The position numbers and the translations under genes are program-made. Source: an uncultured Pseudomonadales bacterium (GTDB lineage: Bacteria; Pseudomonadota; Gammaproteobacteria; Pseudomonadales; UBA7434). From it: a stretch of DNA of 35,145 nt. The stretch is taken from positions 1-35,145 of the forward strand of contig CAJQQO010000125.1 in assembly GCA_905480475.1 (NCBI GenBank), in the 5' to 3' direction. Every line of letters begins with the position of its first letter. Position 1 is the first letter of the stretch. Positions 23,189 to 32,044 of the stretch are shown here, piece by piece. The notes below the pieces were generated by a model. The model did not search any database and had not been told where the DNA came from. It saw nothing but the letters and a program-made list of their open reading frames with translations.

Positions 23189-24961
23189 TTAGCCACGATC
23201 GAGTAACTTGTTCAGTTTATTTAAACTGCTATGTTCGCTATCTCCACTGATAAGAAAATCAGCCCATTGCTCGCTTGTTAGTTTAATTAATGATTTTTTC
23301 GATTTATCCATATCATTTGGTGTAATTGCAATCACACCATTTCTTACTTCCACCGTAGCTTGGTAATCTTGATCAATAATAGTTAATTCAAAGCCAAAGC
23401 GCTTGCCTTCAGCCAGCTTAGGATCAATAAGAAATCGAATATAATTGACGGCGCTGTCAATCTCGGCAGCAAGAATTTTTTCTTTAGACGCTTTGCCAAA
23501 GTTTTTTCTAATGGCATCGCGATTAATCGCTTGCGGGCCGATAGTCAATTTATTCTCCATTGCTAGCGCTTCGGTAATATACCAGCCGCGCGCATTGGCG
23601 GATGTTGTATGTTGTCCTAGCTTGCGTGAGGCGGCAGCGCGAATATTACGAGCATCTTGATCTTGCTTATCTAGCTCAAGTAATTTACTGCTTAAATAAA
23701 TTGCCCACTTCCAATTTTCAAAATCGGTTTTTTCTACGGCGGCTTGCGCTGACTTTAATACCGCTGCTTTGCCGCCCATTAGTTCAAGCGTTCGACGAGT
23801 TTCTTCATTAACACTTAGCGGGTTAATGTCGTAAATATCATTACCCATCCAACCGATTTTTGCGTTGTAAACTTGTTTAATGTGGCTTTCAACTTGCCCA
23901 AAGGTTTCGCGATCTTGAAGAATGCTGACGGGGATATAGATGTTTTCAGCTACACGTCTGGCATCGTAACCTTTGGAGATTAGGCGTAAGGTTTGATCAT
24001 GGATAATTTGCATTTGATCGCGTGACTCTTCCAGAGCTAATCGGCTGGCTTTTTTGCCGCGTGTTCCCGCGCTATGAATATCTAGCACATACTTGGCGCT
24101 TTTACTAAGCGCCCAGTCCGATGCGGCAATATAAGTCAGTGGATCACGATAAATATCACCGCGCAAACTATAAAGATTAAATATAGAAGGCGAGGCCATA
24201 AAATTAGTGACTAGCGTTGAACGATCTGGAAAGTAAAAACAAATACTGTTTTGCACATCGATTTTACATTCGGCAATTTCAATCGCTTCGCCAGCAATAG
24301 TACGATTAACCGTCACGCCGTCTTTGATCGTTTCAGTTGCGGGTAAGTAGCCGCTCTCTTGGGTGAGTTTTTCTATGGTAGAACCAAGCGAGTTTGGAAA
24401 AGCATCAGCGCCTTGCATAGGGTTCATAAAACCAAACTGGGTTAAGCCTCTAACGGCAACATTACCGGCGTATACGCTCAGCCCTTGATCAGCTTTCATA
24501 TCGCTATCAAGATTTTCATGTGCAATAATTTTTGTGCCATCGTCTAGCCAGATACTCGTGCCGTAGACATAGTGATGATGGGTATAAAGTATCGCAGCAA
24601 CTTTAACTTTGGCGCCAATTTCTTTTTCTAATGCAGTGCGCATTTCGCTGGCCGCTTTTAGTGAATCGCCAGTATCAATAATAATAAAACCGTCTTTAGC
24701 ATCGACAGCGATGGTGTTAGCAATGCCCCAACCACGCAATTGATAAACGCCGCTGGCAAATTCTTCAACCACTTTTTTGTCCGCTTTCACCTTGCTATCG
24801 TAATTAGCGGCAACCGAGGTGGTGATAGCGCCATTGTTGGCGACTACGGTCTCGGTTTTTAATGAGCTCTGCGCATAAGCTGTGTTTGTTATAAGGCATA
24901 CGAACAAGCTAAATATGACTGCTAAGGATAAACCGGTAGTCGAATTATGCTGTGGTTTCAT
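23189..24961 (-). CDS. Alkyl-sulfatase-family metallo-beta-lactamase-fold protein, altered metal site
   Basis: A 590-residue exported protein (signal peptide about 1-30, ending AYA). A metallo-beta-lactamase fold (about 65-300), the alkyl-sulfatase dimerisation region with HDQTLRLISKG and IGWMGNDIYDINPL (about 310-495), and a C-terminal SCP2-like lipid-binding domain (about 497-590) reproduce the SdsA1 architecture. SdsA1 releases sulfate from primary alkyl sulfates with two zinc ions. The core HxHxDH motif reads HHHYVY (128-133), so the Asp and last His are Val and Tyr. The TEAPAEM segment carrying a Glu ligand is replaced by a DVQNSI stretch (235-240), and the later AE is also lost. His296 is retained. 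Activity is therefore doubtful or different. Confidence 0.85.
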   Translation of the reverse strand: MKPQHNSTTGLSLAVIFSLFVCLITNTAYAQSSLKTETVVANNGAITTSVAANYDSKVKADKKVVEEFASGVYQLRGWGIANTIAVDAKDGFIIIDTGDSLKAASEMRTALEKEIGAKVKVAAILYTHHHYVYGTSIWLDDGTKIIAHENLDSDMKADQGLSVYAGNVAVRGLTQFGFMNPMQGADAFPNSLGSTIEKLTQESGYLPATETIKDGVTVNRTIAGEAIEIAECKIDVQNSICFYFPDRSTLVTNFMASPSIFNLYSLRGDIYRDPLTYIAASDWALSKSAKYVLDIHSAGTRGKKASRLALEESRDQMQIIHDQTLRLISKGYDARRVAENIYIPVSILQDRETFGQVESHIKQVYNAKIGWMGNDIYDINPLSVNEETRRTLELMGGKAAVLKSAQAAVEKTDFENWKWAIYLSSKLLELDKQDQDARNIRAAASRKLGQHTTSANARGWYITEALAMENKLTIGPQAINRDAIRKNFGKASKEKILAAEIDSAVNYIRFLIDPKLAEGKRFGFELTIIDQDYQATVEVRNGVIAITPNDMDKSKKSLIKLTSEQWADFLISGDSEHSSLNKLNKLLDRG

Positions 24962-25319
24962 GGGGGAGTCTCAAGGCTGCGTTTCAAAAGAGCGTCTCAA
25001 AGCTGCATCGCAAAGATACGCCGCGAGGATTGATGCAAGTTTATGCGTTGATTATATTCTTCTCCGTGAGCAATTGCAGATTAACAAGCGCTTAGGCTGG
25101 GCTTGGTAGTGACATTACCGCAGTTCATAGTGCTAATGGCAGCTGATAATGCTAATGAATGACAAAAGAGCTTGTTTGCCACTCCATTTGACTAAAGCGT
25201 GATTGACATTAAAGGGACATAACAGCAATGATTGGCTAATAAATCCAAGCCTTTATGTGAAAATAAATTGATGTTTTATCGCATTGCGCAGTAAGCCATC
25301 AAACCGATAGGAATAATTC
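24962..25319. other. Divergent intergenic region, promoter candidate
   Basis: A 358-bp gap between the alkyl-sulfatase-like gene (minus) and the acyl-CoA synthetase (plus). TTGACA at 25203-25208 with AATGAT 18 bp downstream is a plausible sigma70 promoter for the synthetase operon, leaving a leader of about 80 bases. No credible protein gene is seen; a short open frame overlapping the sulfatase 5' end looks like a shadow. Confidence 0.4.
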
Positions 25320-26942
25320 ATGAGTAATGTCAAAGTCGATTCTGCGCAGTCGGCAGCTTCATACACCTTTCCCAATAAAGATATCCCGTGGTTGTTAAAA
25401 CTTTGGGCAGAGCAAACCCCGGATAAGGCGTTTTTAATTTGGGAGCCTAAAGACGGTAAGAGTCGCGAGTGGAGTTATCAGGCTTTTTGGCAGGACGCTA
25501 ATCGTGTTGCCTGTGGGTTGATTGATAAAGGTGTCGGTAAGGGCGATAAGGTTTTAATTCACGCCGAAAATTGCCCCGAGATGGTTTTGGCATGGTATGC
25601 CTGTGCGATTATCGGTGCAGTGGGTGTTACCACCAATATTCGCTGCATTGGTGAAGAGCTAGCTTACTTTGCGAGTCACTCTGATGCGGTGGGTTGTATT
25701 ACCCAGCCGCAGTTTTATGCCGAACTTAAAACCCATGCAAAAACATTGCAGTGGTTTGTATTGACCGATAACAATGCTGGTGAACTTCCTACTACTGAGC
25801 AGTTAACACATGGTGAGCCATTATTTGAAAGTTTGATGTCTAAGGGCGATAGCGCGCCAGAGCGAGCGGCCGAGCCAATGTTGCCGATAGGTATTCAATA
25901 TACCTCGGGCACAACGTCAAGACCCAAGGCGGTTGTTCATACTCATGCCAATGCATTGTGGGCGGGCCGCACCAACTGTCAAAATCAATTAAACGGTCCC
26001 GATGATGTTTATCTAACGTTTTTGCCTTTCTTTCATGTCAATGCACAGAGCTGGTGTATTTGGAATATGTTGTGGACGGGTGGTACTGTAGTTTTGCAGC
26101 CTAAGTTCTCGGCTTCACGTTTTTGGGAGTTATCGTTAAAACATAAATGTACTATTGCTTCGATGATCCCGTTTTGTTTTAAAGCGATTGGTGCGCAAGA
26201 AGTTCCCGAACATCATTACCGTATTTGGACAACCGGTATTATTATGCCGCAGCTGGAAGATTGGTTTAAGGTGAGAACCTATGCGTGCTGGGGAATGACG
26301 GAAACGGTAGCGCATGGTACGCGATCGGATTTATATCAATCATCACCTAATATGAATATCGGTTTGCCAACACCGGGTTATGAGTTTGCGATTATCGATG
26401 CAGAAACTGGCGAGCAATGCCCCCCAGAAGTGAATGGTGAGTTTTGTATTCGTGGTACCCGTGGTGTGCAATTATTTTATGAATACTATAAAAACCCTGA
26501 GGCGAATAAAAAATCCTTTACCGAGGATGGCTGGTTTAAAACCGGTGATATGGTTCACTTGGGTGTCGATGGTTATTTTTATTTTTCTGATCGGGACAAA
26601 GACTTATTAAAAGTCGGCGCAGAAAATGTTTCTGCCCGTCAGGTCGAAGAAGTTATTTATGAGCTGCAAGGTTGTTTTGATGAAGTGGCGGTTGTTGCGC
26701 AAAAACATGAGATGCTCGATGAAGTGCCAGTGGTATTTGCGATTAAAAGCCCATACTCGCAAGAGACGGAAGAGCAGTTGCGCGAAAAATTACTGGCGCA
26801 CTGCCAATCCAAGCTGGCAGATTTTAAATGTCCTAAAGCGGTGTACTTTATGGAAGAGTTTCCAAGGGTGACATTAGAAAAAACGGCAAAGAATAAATTG
26901 CGCGATCTGGCAAACCAATATGCTGAAGAGCAGGGCAGCTAG
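25320..26942 (+). CDS. Acyl-CoA synthetase (AMP-binding, ANL superfamily)
   Basis: A 540-residue adenylate-forming ligase that activates a carboxylic acid to its CoA thioester via an acyl-AMP. Visible core motifs: the P-loop YTSGTTSRPKAVVHTHAN (about 196-213), YACWGMTET (about 320-328, A5), GWFKTGDM and FSDRDKDLLKVGAENVS (A7-A8), and the A10 lysine in LEKTAKNKLRD. The family includes fatty-acid, caiC-like crotonobetaine and aromatic/steroid acid ligases; the substrate cannot be fixed. AGGAA precedes the ATG. First gene of an operon with a crotonase (70 bp downstream) and a quinone-oxidoreductase-like protein, suggesting activation of an organic acid for beta-oxidation-like breakdown. Confidence 0.93.
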   Translation: MSNVKVDSAQSAASYTFPNKDIPWLLKLWAEQTPDKAFLIWEPKDGKSREWSYQAFWQDANRVACGLIDKGVGKGDKVLIHAENCPEMVLAWYACAIIGAVGVTTNIRCIGEELAYFASHSDAVGCITQPQFYAELKTHAKTLQWFVLTDNNAGELPTTEQLTHGEPLFESLMSKGDSAPERAAEPMLPIGIQYTSGTTSRPKAVVHTHANALWAGRTNCQNQLNGPDDVYLTFLPFFHVNAQSWCIWNMLWTGGTVVLQPKFSASRFWELSLKHKCTIASMIPFCFKAIGAQEVPEHHYRIWTTGIIMPQLEDWFKVRTYACWGMTETVAHGTRSDLYQSSPNMNIGLPTPGYEFAIIDAETGEQCPPEVNGEFCIRGTRGVQLFYEYYKNPEANKKSFTEDGWFKTGDMVHLGVDGYFYFSDRDKDLLKVGAENVSARQVEEVIYELQGCFDEVAVVAQKHEMLDEVPVVFAIKSPYSQETEEQLREKLLAHCQSKLADFKCPKAVYFMEEFPRVTLEKTAKNKLRDLANQYAEEQGS

Positions 26943-27012
26943 CGTACTATTTTTTTAATTTTAGTTATAACTATAATCTACTACGAACCAATTTGAATAA
27001 CAGGTGAAGGCA

Positions 27013-27834
27013 ATGAGTGAAGAGTTAGCGATCAGTACCAAGAATTGTATTATTGAAAAAGACGGTAAAACCTTAATCGTCACCCTAAACCGCCCTGAGG
27101 CAAAAAATGCATTTAGTCCAGAGATGTTATTGGGCATGTATAAAGCATGGCGTTTATTGGATGAAGACGATGATTTGATGTGCGCAATTCTAACCGCCAA
27201 TGGTGATACCTTTTGTGCCGGTATGGATTTAAAAGCCGGTGCCGACGGCGAGCATAAAAGTACCGAAGAGTTTATGGAGTTAATGGCGACAGTGCCTAAC
27301 GTGCATTGGCAGGCGTTATTGCGTGACAACCGTCCCAATAAGCCGTTAATCCTAGCGGTAGAAGGTTACGCGCTGGCAGGCGGTACAGAGATTTTAGCCG
27401 GTACCGATTTGCGTGTTGCCGCTGAAAACGCGACCTTTGGTGTGACCGAAGTTGCTCGCGGTTTATATCCTATGGCGGGTTCAAGCGTTAGATTACCAAG
27501 ACAGATTCCTTATTGTCTGGCTGCCGAAATTGTTTTGCTAGGTCGTCATATTACTGCGCAAGAAGCTTTAAGCTGGGGGTTGGTCAATCGTTTAGTGCCT
27601 AAAGGTGAAGCCTTGGCCGAAGCAAAGCGTATGGCCGAGGAGTTATGTAAAACTGGCCCGATTGCATTAAAAGCGATTACTCAATCATTGCGTGAAATCC
27701 AAACCGATGTTGCGGAACCAGAAGCTATGTTGCAATCCGATGACTTGGCTAACCCAGTTTTTGCCTCGGCCGATGCGCGTGAAGGCATGAAAGCTTTTAA
27801 AGAAAAACGTGCTGCTGTTTTTCAAGGCAAGTAA
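27013..27834 (+). CDS. Enoyl-CoA hydratase (crotonase family)
   Basis: A 273-residue crotonase from the ATG at 27013; AGGTGA eight bases upstream fits this better than a GTG at 27004. Oxyanion segments are FCAGMDL (67-73) and GYALAGGTE (118-126). Both carboxylates expected in hydratases are present, Glu126 in GGTE and Glu146 in GVTEVARGL, so of the three crotonases in the window this one most resembles an active enoyl-CoA hydratase. The C-terminal SADAREGMKAFKEKR is the usual family end. It follows the acyl-CoA synthetase in the same operon, consistent with hydration of the enoyl-CoA formed from its product. Confidence 0.92.
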   Translation: MSEELAISTKNCIIEKDGKTLIVTLNRPEAKNAFSPEMLLGMYKAWRLLDEDDDLMCAILTANGDTFCAGMDLKAGADGEHKSTEEFMELMATVPNVHWQALLRDNRPNKPLILAVEGYALAGGTEILAGTDLRVAAENATFGVTEVARGLYPMAGSSVRLPRQIPYCLAAEIVLLGRHITAQEALSWGLVNRLVPKGEALAEAKRMAEELCKTGPIALKAITQSLREIQTDVAEPEAMLQSDDLANPVFASADAREGMKAFKEKRAAVFQGK

Positions 27835-27904
27835 TTGGTTTTTTTAAAAGAAAGTAGGCGGTTTTTAAAAGAAGTAATTGGATTTTCCAAGGCAGTAGAT
27901 AGTT

Positions 27905-28888
27905 ATGCGTACAGTGGTTTGTCAGCAGCATGGTGGTTCTGAGGTTTTAGCGATTGAAGAAGAAGCTGCGCCGGAAATAAATGAATCACAAGTGCTGATT
28001 GCAGTAAAAACCGTAGGCATTAATTATGTCGATGGATTGTTAATTGCCGGGACCTATCAAATCAAAGTGCCAACCCCTTTTGTTCCCGGCAGCGATTTGG
28101 CTGCCGAGGTTGTTGAGGTCGGTGCCAAGGTCAAAGGTTTTGCAGTGGGTGATAAAGTGTTAGCCAGTGTTGGAATTGGCGCCTTAAGCGAAATGTTAGC
28201 AGTGGATCCTTCGCAGATTAGTAAAATTCCAAACGGTATGTCAGATGCCTTAGCGGCTACATTTTTGCAATCTAACGGTACGGCTTATTTTGCTTTAGTC
28301 AACTGTGCAGCGATTAAGGCGGGCGAATGCGTACTGGTTTTAGGCGCTGCAGGTGGCACGGGTATGGCGACAATTCATATTGCCAAAGCCTTGGGTGCTA
28401 AAGTTATCGCTGCGGCATCATCGGATATAAAACTGCAAGCTTGTCGCGACGCAGGTGCCGATGAAACAATTAATTATCTCACCGAAGATTTAAAAGTTCG
28501 CGCCAAAGCTTTAAGTGGTGGCGCGGGGGTTGATATCGTATTTGACCCGGTCGGAGGTGATTATGCCGAGCCAGCATTACGTGCCTGTGCACCGGGTGCG
28601 CGCTTTTTGGTTGTTGGTTTTGCCGGCGGGCCTATTCCCAATATCCCATTGAATTTACCACTGCTAAAGCGTTGCTCGCTTATTGGCGTCAACTGGGGTG
28701 CCAGTTATTCGGCGGAGCCAGCCTTGCTGGATGAGGTCAACTCGGCGTTAATTGAGTTATTCAGTGCCGGTGAGCTTAAGGAGCCTCCGATTACTGAATT
28801 TGCTATGGAAGCCGTCGGCGAGGCTCTGGATGCACTGCATGGCCGGCGATTGGCGGGTAGGGCTGTAGTTAGGCTTGCCGCTAGTTGA
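27905..28888 (+). CDS. NADPH:quinone oxidoreductase-like MDR protein
   Basis: A 327-residue medium-chain dehydrogenase/reductase without the structural or catalytic zinc cysteines, so of the quinone-oxidoreductase branch. It shows the GINYVDGLLIAGTY region, the PFVPGSDLAAEV motif, and a Rossmann start LVLGAAGGTGMATIHIAKALGAKV (about 150-173) with an AASS segment that would favour NADPH. DIVFDPVGGDYAEPALR is also typical. Related enzymes reduce quinones, enones or enoyl-CoAs. As third gene of the synthetase/crotonase operon (70-bp spacing), an enoyl reductase role is reasonable. Its ribosome binding site is weak. Confidence 0.9.
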   Translation: MRTVVCQQHGGSEVLAIEEEAAPEINESQVLIAVKTVGINYVDGLLIAGTYQIKVPTPFVPGSDLAAEVVEVGAKVKGFAVGDKVLASVGIGALSEMLAVDPSQISKIPNGMSDALAATFLQSNGTAYFALVNCAAIKAGECVLVLGAAGGTGMATIHIAKALGAKVIAAASSDIKLQACRDAGADETINYLTEDLKVRAKALSGGAGVDIVFDPVGGDYAEPALRACAPGARFLVVGFAGGPIPNIPLNLPLLKRCSLIGVNWGASYSAEPALLDEVNSALIELFSAGELKEPPITEFAMEAVGEALDALHGRRLAGRAVVRLAAS

Positions 28889-28923
28889 TTGCCCAGTTGA
28901 TCGATAGCCGCTTTTAATTACTA

Positions 28924-28958
28924 AGCGCATATCTTTTTAATCATAAAGGATATGCGCT
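28924..28958. terminator. Strong hairpin after the acyl-CoA operon
   Basis: A perfect 10-bp stem (28924-28933 with 28949-28958) extended inward by four further pairs including a G-T, closing a short loop. It stands 36 bp past the last gene of the acyl-CoA operon. No immediate T-tract follows on either strand, so it could be a 3'-stabilising hairpin or a non-canonical terminator. Confidence 0.45.
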
Positions 28959-29113
28959 AAACACTAGCGTCCTTTTACTATGCGGACATTCGCACCGTAA
29001 ACTCTCCCCATCAAATGATAAAATTGCTCGCTAGTTATTAGCATTGCTCAAGCCCTGCACGTACAATACTATCTCCCCACGCAAGCTAAAAAATTGTAAT
29101 AGGAGTTCAGTTG

Positions 29114-29710
29114 ATGGAAATTTCAACGATTGTCATCTTGGTTGTTATCGTCGGTATTATTTTTTACGTTGTCGGCATTTACAATCAATTGGTTACTTTG
29201 AAAAACCGTTACCAAAATGCATTTTCGCAAATCGAAGTCCAGCTAAAGCGTCGCTACGATTTGATTCCCAATTTACTTGAAACCGCCAAGGGGTATATGG
29301 CGCATGAGCGTGAAACCATGGAGGCGGTGATTAGTGCGCGTAATGAAGCGATTAGTGGTTTGAAAAATGCATCGGCTGATCCGTCCAATGGCGAAGCTAT
29401 GCAACAGCTCGCTGGCGCAGAGGGTGCTTTGCAAGGTGCCCTTAGCAAGTTCAATGTTGTGGTAGAGGCATACCCTGAGCTTAAAGCTAACGAGAATATG
29501 ATGCAATTAAGTGAAGAGCTTACTAGTACAGAAAACCGCGTGGCATTTTCGCGTCAGGCGTTTAATGATGCGGTTACGGCTTTCAATACTTATAGACAAA
29601 CTTTCCCGCCGGTGTTTTTTGCCGCCCGCTTTGGCCATCCTAAAGATGCAACTTTATTAGAATTTGATGATAGCGAAGCCATTCAGGCCGCACCTAAAGT
29701 CTCATTTTAA
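29114..29710 (+). CDS. lemA: LemA family protein
   Basis: A 198-residue membrane protein: a single N-terminal transmembrane helix (about 3-22) then a helical bundle with the family hallmark NRYQNAFSQIEVQLKRRYDLIPNLLETAKGY and ENRVAFSRQAFNDAVTAFNTYRQTFP. AGGAG eight bases before the ATG at 29114 sets the start. LemA proteins are of unclear function and are very often encoded next to M48 or TPM-domain proteins; here the M48 gene begins 44 bp downstream, so the pair likely acts together at the membrane. Confidence 0.94.
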   Translation: MEISTIVILVVIVGIIFYVVGIYNQLVTLKNRYQNAFSQIEVQLKRRYDLIPNLLETAKGYMAHERETMEAVISARNEAISGLKNASADPSNGEAMQQLAGAEGALQGALSKFNVVVEAYPELKANENMMQLSEELTSTENRVAFSRQAFNDAVTAFNTYRQTFPPVFFAARFGHPKDATLLEFDDSEAIQAAPKVSF

Positions 29711-29754
29711 GCGTAATTTACAGCAGAGCGTTTTAGCGAACGTTTTATTAGCCT

Positions 29755-31728
29755 ATGGATTTTTCCGCAGCGCAGGATCAAGCTCGCCGCACCACTAAAA
29801 AGCTGGTGCTGCTTTTTTTGCTGTCGGTATTTTCGCTGATATTAATAACCAATATTCTTGTCGCTGTGTCTTTGTTAGCGGTTGATAGTAATAGCGTCGC
29901 CAATGGCGCTTTTTCTAACAATAGCTATTCAGAAACCGCCGCTGGTAAAGCTGGCGCGAATAAAGTTATTCGGCTATTTGATTATGTCTCCCTACGGCGG
30001 TTTTTATTAATCAGTCTGGCGGTGGGCGGTGTTGTCGGCTGCGCGATTATTTATAAATGGGTACAGCTATCGGGCGGTGGTAAGCGCGTTGCCGAACAGC
30101 TTGGTGGCCACCGAATACATCCCAATACTAATGACGCTAATGAAAAACGTGTCTTAAACGTTGTTGAAGAAATGGCAATTGCCTCGGGTATGCCAGTGCC
30201 TGCGGTGTATTTGCTGGCAAATGAATCCGGTATCAATGCGTTTGCTGCGGGTAATACCCCTGCCGATGCGGTTATTGGCGTGACCCTTGGTGCGGCTGAG
30301 CAGTTTGATCGCGACCAGTTGCAAGGTGTTATTGCGCATGAGTTTAGCCATATCCTTAATGGTGATATGCGCATGAATATTCGCTTAATCGCGATTTTGC
30401 ACGGCATTGTTTTTATAGGCTTGGTGGGCGAAGTATTAATGCGTAGTGGTTCGCGCCGATCTTATGGCGGATCCAATCGTCGTTCTAATGGCAATCAATT
30501 AGCCTTATTAGGCATGGGTTTATTAGCCGTTGGTTGGCTCGGACGCTTTTTTGGGAATTGGATCAAGTCGGCAGTCAGTCGCCAGCGCGAGTATCTTGCC
30601 GATGCCTCAGCCGTGCAGTTTACCCGCAACCCTGAAGGGCTTGCCAATGCCTTAAAAGTTATTGGTGGCTACAGCGCTGGCGCGCAAGTCTCTTCAACGC
30701 AAGCCAGCGAAATGCGGCATTTGTTTTTTGGTCAGGTTATTAGCAAGCTAGGCGGTTTTTTCGCTACTCATCCGCCACTAGCGCATCGTATTAGTTTGAT
30801 ACAGCCCAGTTGGGACGGCAAGTATATTCACCGTAAGCCAAAGGTAGATACCGATAAGGCCGCCGAGGCGGAGGCCAAGCGTGCTGAGCAGCATGAAAAA
30901 AATCGTAATATTGCAATGGGTGCAGTGTTAGCGGGCGCCAGCGTTGCCTCTGCGCAAGCCAGCGGCCAAAGCTTGGATGATATTCGAGAGGATATTAAAA
31001 AGATTCCTGCGCAAATACAAAATCAGGTTCACGAACCGTTTGGCGCAATGGCCATTATCTATTGCATGTTGCTTAGCAAAGATACCGAGGTCTGTAAGCG
31101 ACAATTAGAGGGTATTGAGTTTAGTAATGTAAAGGGTTTGTTAGCGCTGAGCTTGCAGTTGCAAAATGAGGTGGTGGCGCTACCACGCTCGCAGCAATTG
31201 CCGATTGTTGAGCTGGCACTGCCTGCGCTTAAGTGCTTGTCTGCCGAGCAATACAAGGTCTTTAGTAAAACGCTTTTGTTATTAGTTAGAGCCGATCGCA
31301 AGCTGGATTTATTTGAGTGGTGTATTTACAAGCTATTGCGTCACTATCTTGATCCGGAGTTTGGCAAGGTTAAGGCTAGTCGTCCACGGTTTAGAGAAGC
31401 CAAGCAAGTGGCGAAGGAATATCAAATTGTCTTGTCTACATTATTCCATTATGGAGACAACGATGCTGATGGCGATAAACGTGCCTTTACGCGTGCGCTT
31501 AACAGAGTGGGTTTGTATACGCTGGAGCTATTGGATAAAAAAGACTGTACCCTAAATCAATTTACCGAATCGGTTGATACGCTTGCGAGCTGCTATCCGC
31601 TGCTGAAGCCGCGCTTATTAAAAGGGCTAAGCGATTGTGCAAAACACGACGATATAGTTAGCCCAATAGAACGAGAAATGATATCCGCCATAGCGGCAGT
31701 AATGGACTCTCCCTTGCCGGCACTGTAA
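29755..31728 (+). CDS. Membrane M48 metallopeptidase with TerB-like C-terminus
   Basis: A 657-residue protein. Two transmembrane helices at the N-terminus (about 17-40 and 79-100) precede an HtpX-like peptidase domain with HEFSHILNGD (His195, Glu196, His199) and the third ligand in REYLADASAVQF. Two further hydrophobic segments flank a Ser/Arg/Gly-rich stretch after the zinc motif. An Ala/Glu/Lys linker is followed by about 200 helical residues. Their features KTLLLLVRADRKLDLFEW and a last segment with HDDIVSPIEREMISAIAAVM resemble a TerB-like tail. HtpX itself stops at about 290 residues. Linked to lemA (44-bp gap). Likely involved in membrane protein quality control, by inference from HtpX. 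Confidence 0.9.
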   Translation: MDFSAAQDQARRTTKKLVLLFLLSVFSLILITNILVAVSLLAVDSNSVANGAFSNNSYSETAAGKAGANKVIRLFDYVSLRRFLLISLAVGGVVGCAIIYKWVQLSGGGKRVAEQLGGHRIHPNTNDANEKRVLNVVEEMAIASGMPVPAVYLLANESGINAFAAGNTPADAVIGVTLGAAEQFDRDQLQGVIAHEFSHILNGDMRMNIRLIAILHGIVFIGLVGEVLMRSGSRRSYGGSNRRSNGNQLALLGMGLLAVGWLGRFFGNWIKSAVSRQREYLADASAVQFTRNPEGLANALKVIGGYSAGAQVSSTQASEMRHLFFGQVISKLGGFFATHPPLAHRISLIQPSWDGKYIHRKPKVDTDKAAEAEAKRAEQHEKNRNIAMGAVLAGASVASAQASGQSLDDIREDIKKIPAQIQNQVHEPFGAMAIIYCMLLSKDTEVCKRQLEGIEFSNVKGLLALSLQLQNEVVALPRSQQLPIVELALPALKCLSAEQYKVFSKTLLLLVRADRKLDLFEWCIYKLLRHYLDPEFGKVKASRPRFREAKQVAKEYQIVLSTLFHYGDNDADGDKRAFTRALNRVGLYTLELLDKKDCTLNQFTESVDTLASCYPLLKPRLLKGLSDCAKHDDIVSPIEREMISAIAAVMDSPLPAL

Positions 31729-32044
31729 TGGTGCGTAAATAGCTATTTGGTATGATTTGGATATTATCTTGCCCTTTGCTTGTCAGCGTTTTTTTGGTTT
31801 TGGCCTGACTTGCGCATGATAAATTCTTACACTTAATTCATTGCCAATATAGAATAATTTGCCTGTTAGACATTGCTTAGCATTGATAGGCGAGCTTTAC
31901 TATCCAAGGCCGAGAATTGTTGTTACATTATATGTGCTAGATCGCTAAGGGCATAATATTACTAAAGTTTTTGTGAATATGGTTTTGCCAATACAGATTA
32001 TTCAATCTTTTTAAACTATAACAGTGCTTTATAGGGTTACTGCA
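31729..32044. other. Intergenic region, nothing recognised
   Basis: A 316-bp AT-rich gap between the M48 gene and the YceI lipoprotein gene. It has T-runs around 31790-31800 but no clear hairpin, and no open frame with a usable start. It presumably contains the lipoprotein promoter. Confidence 0.4.

Noticed and set aside
24882-25109. A 75-codon plus-strand frame overlapping the alkyl-sulfatase start
   Set aside because: It overlaps the signal-peptide codons of the minus-strand gene, has no ribosome binding site and shows no recognisable pattern.
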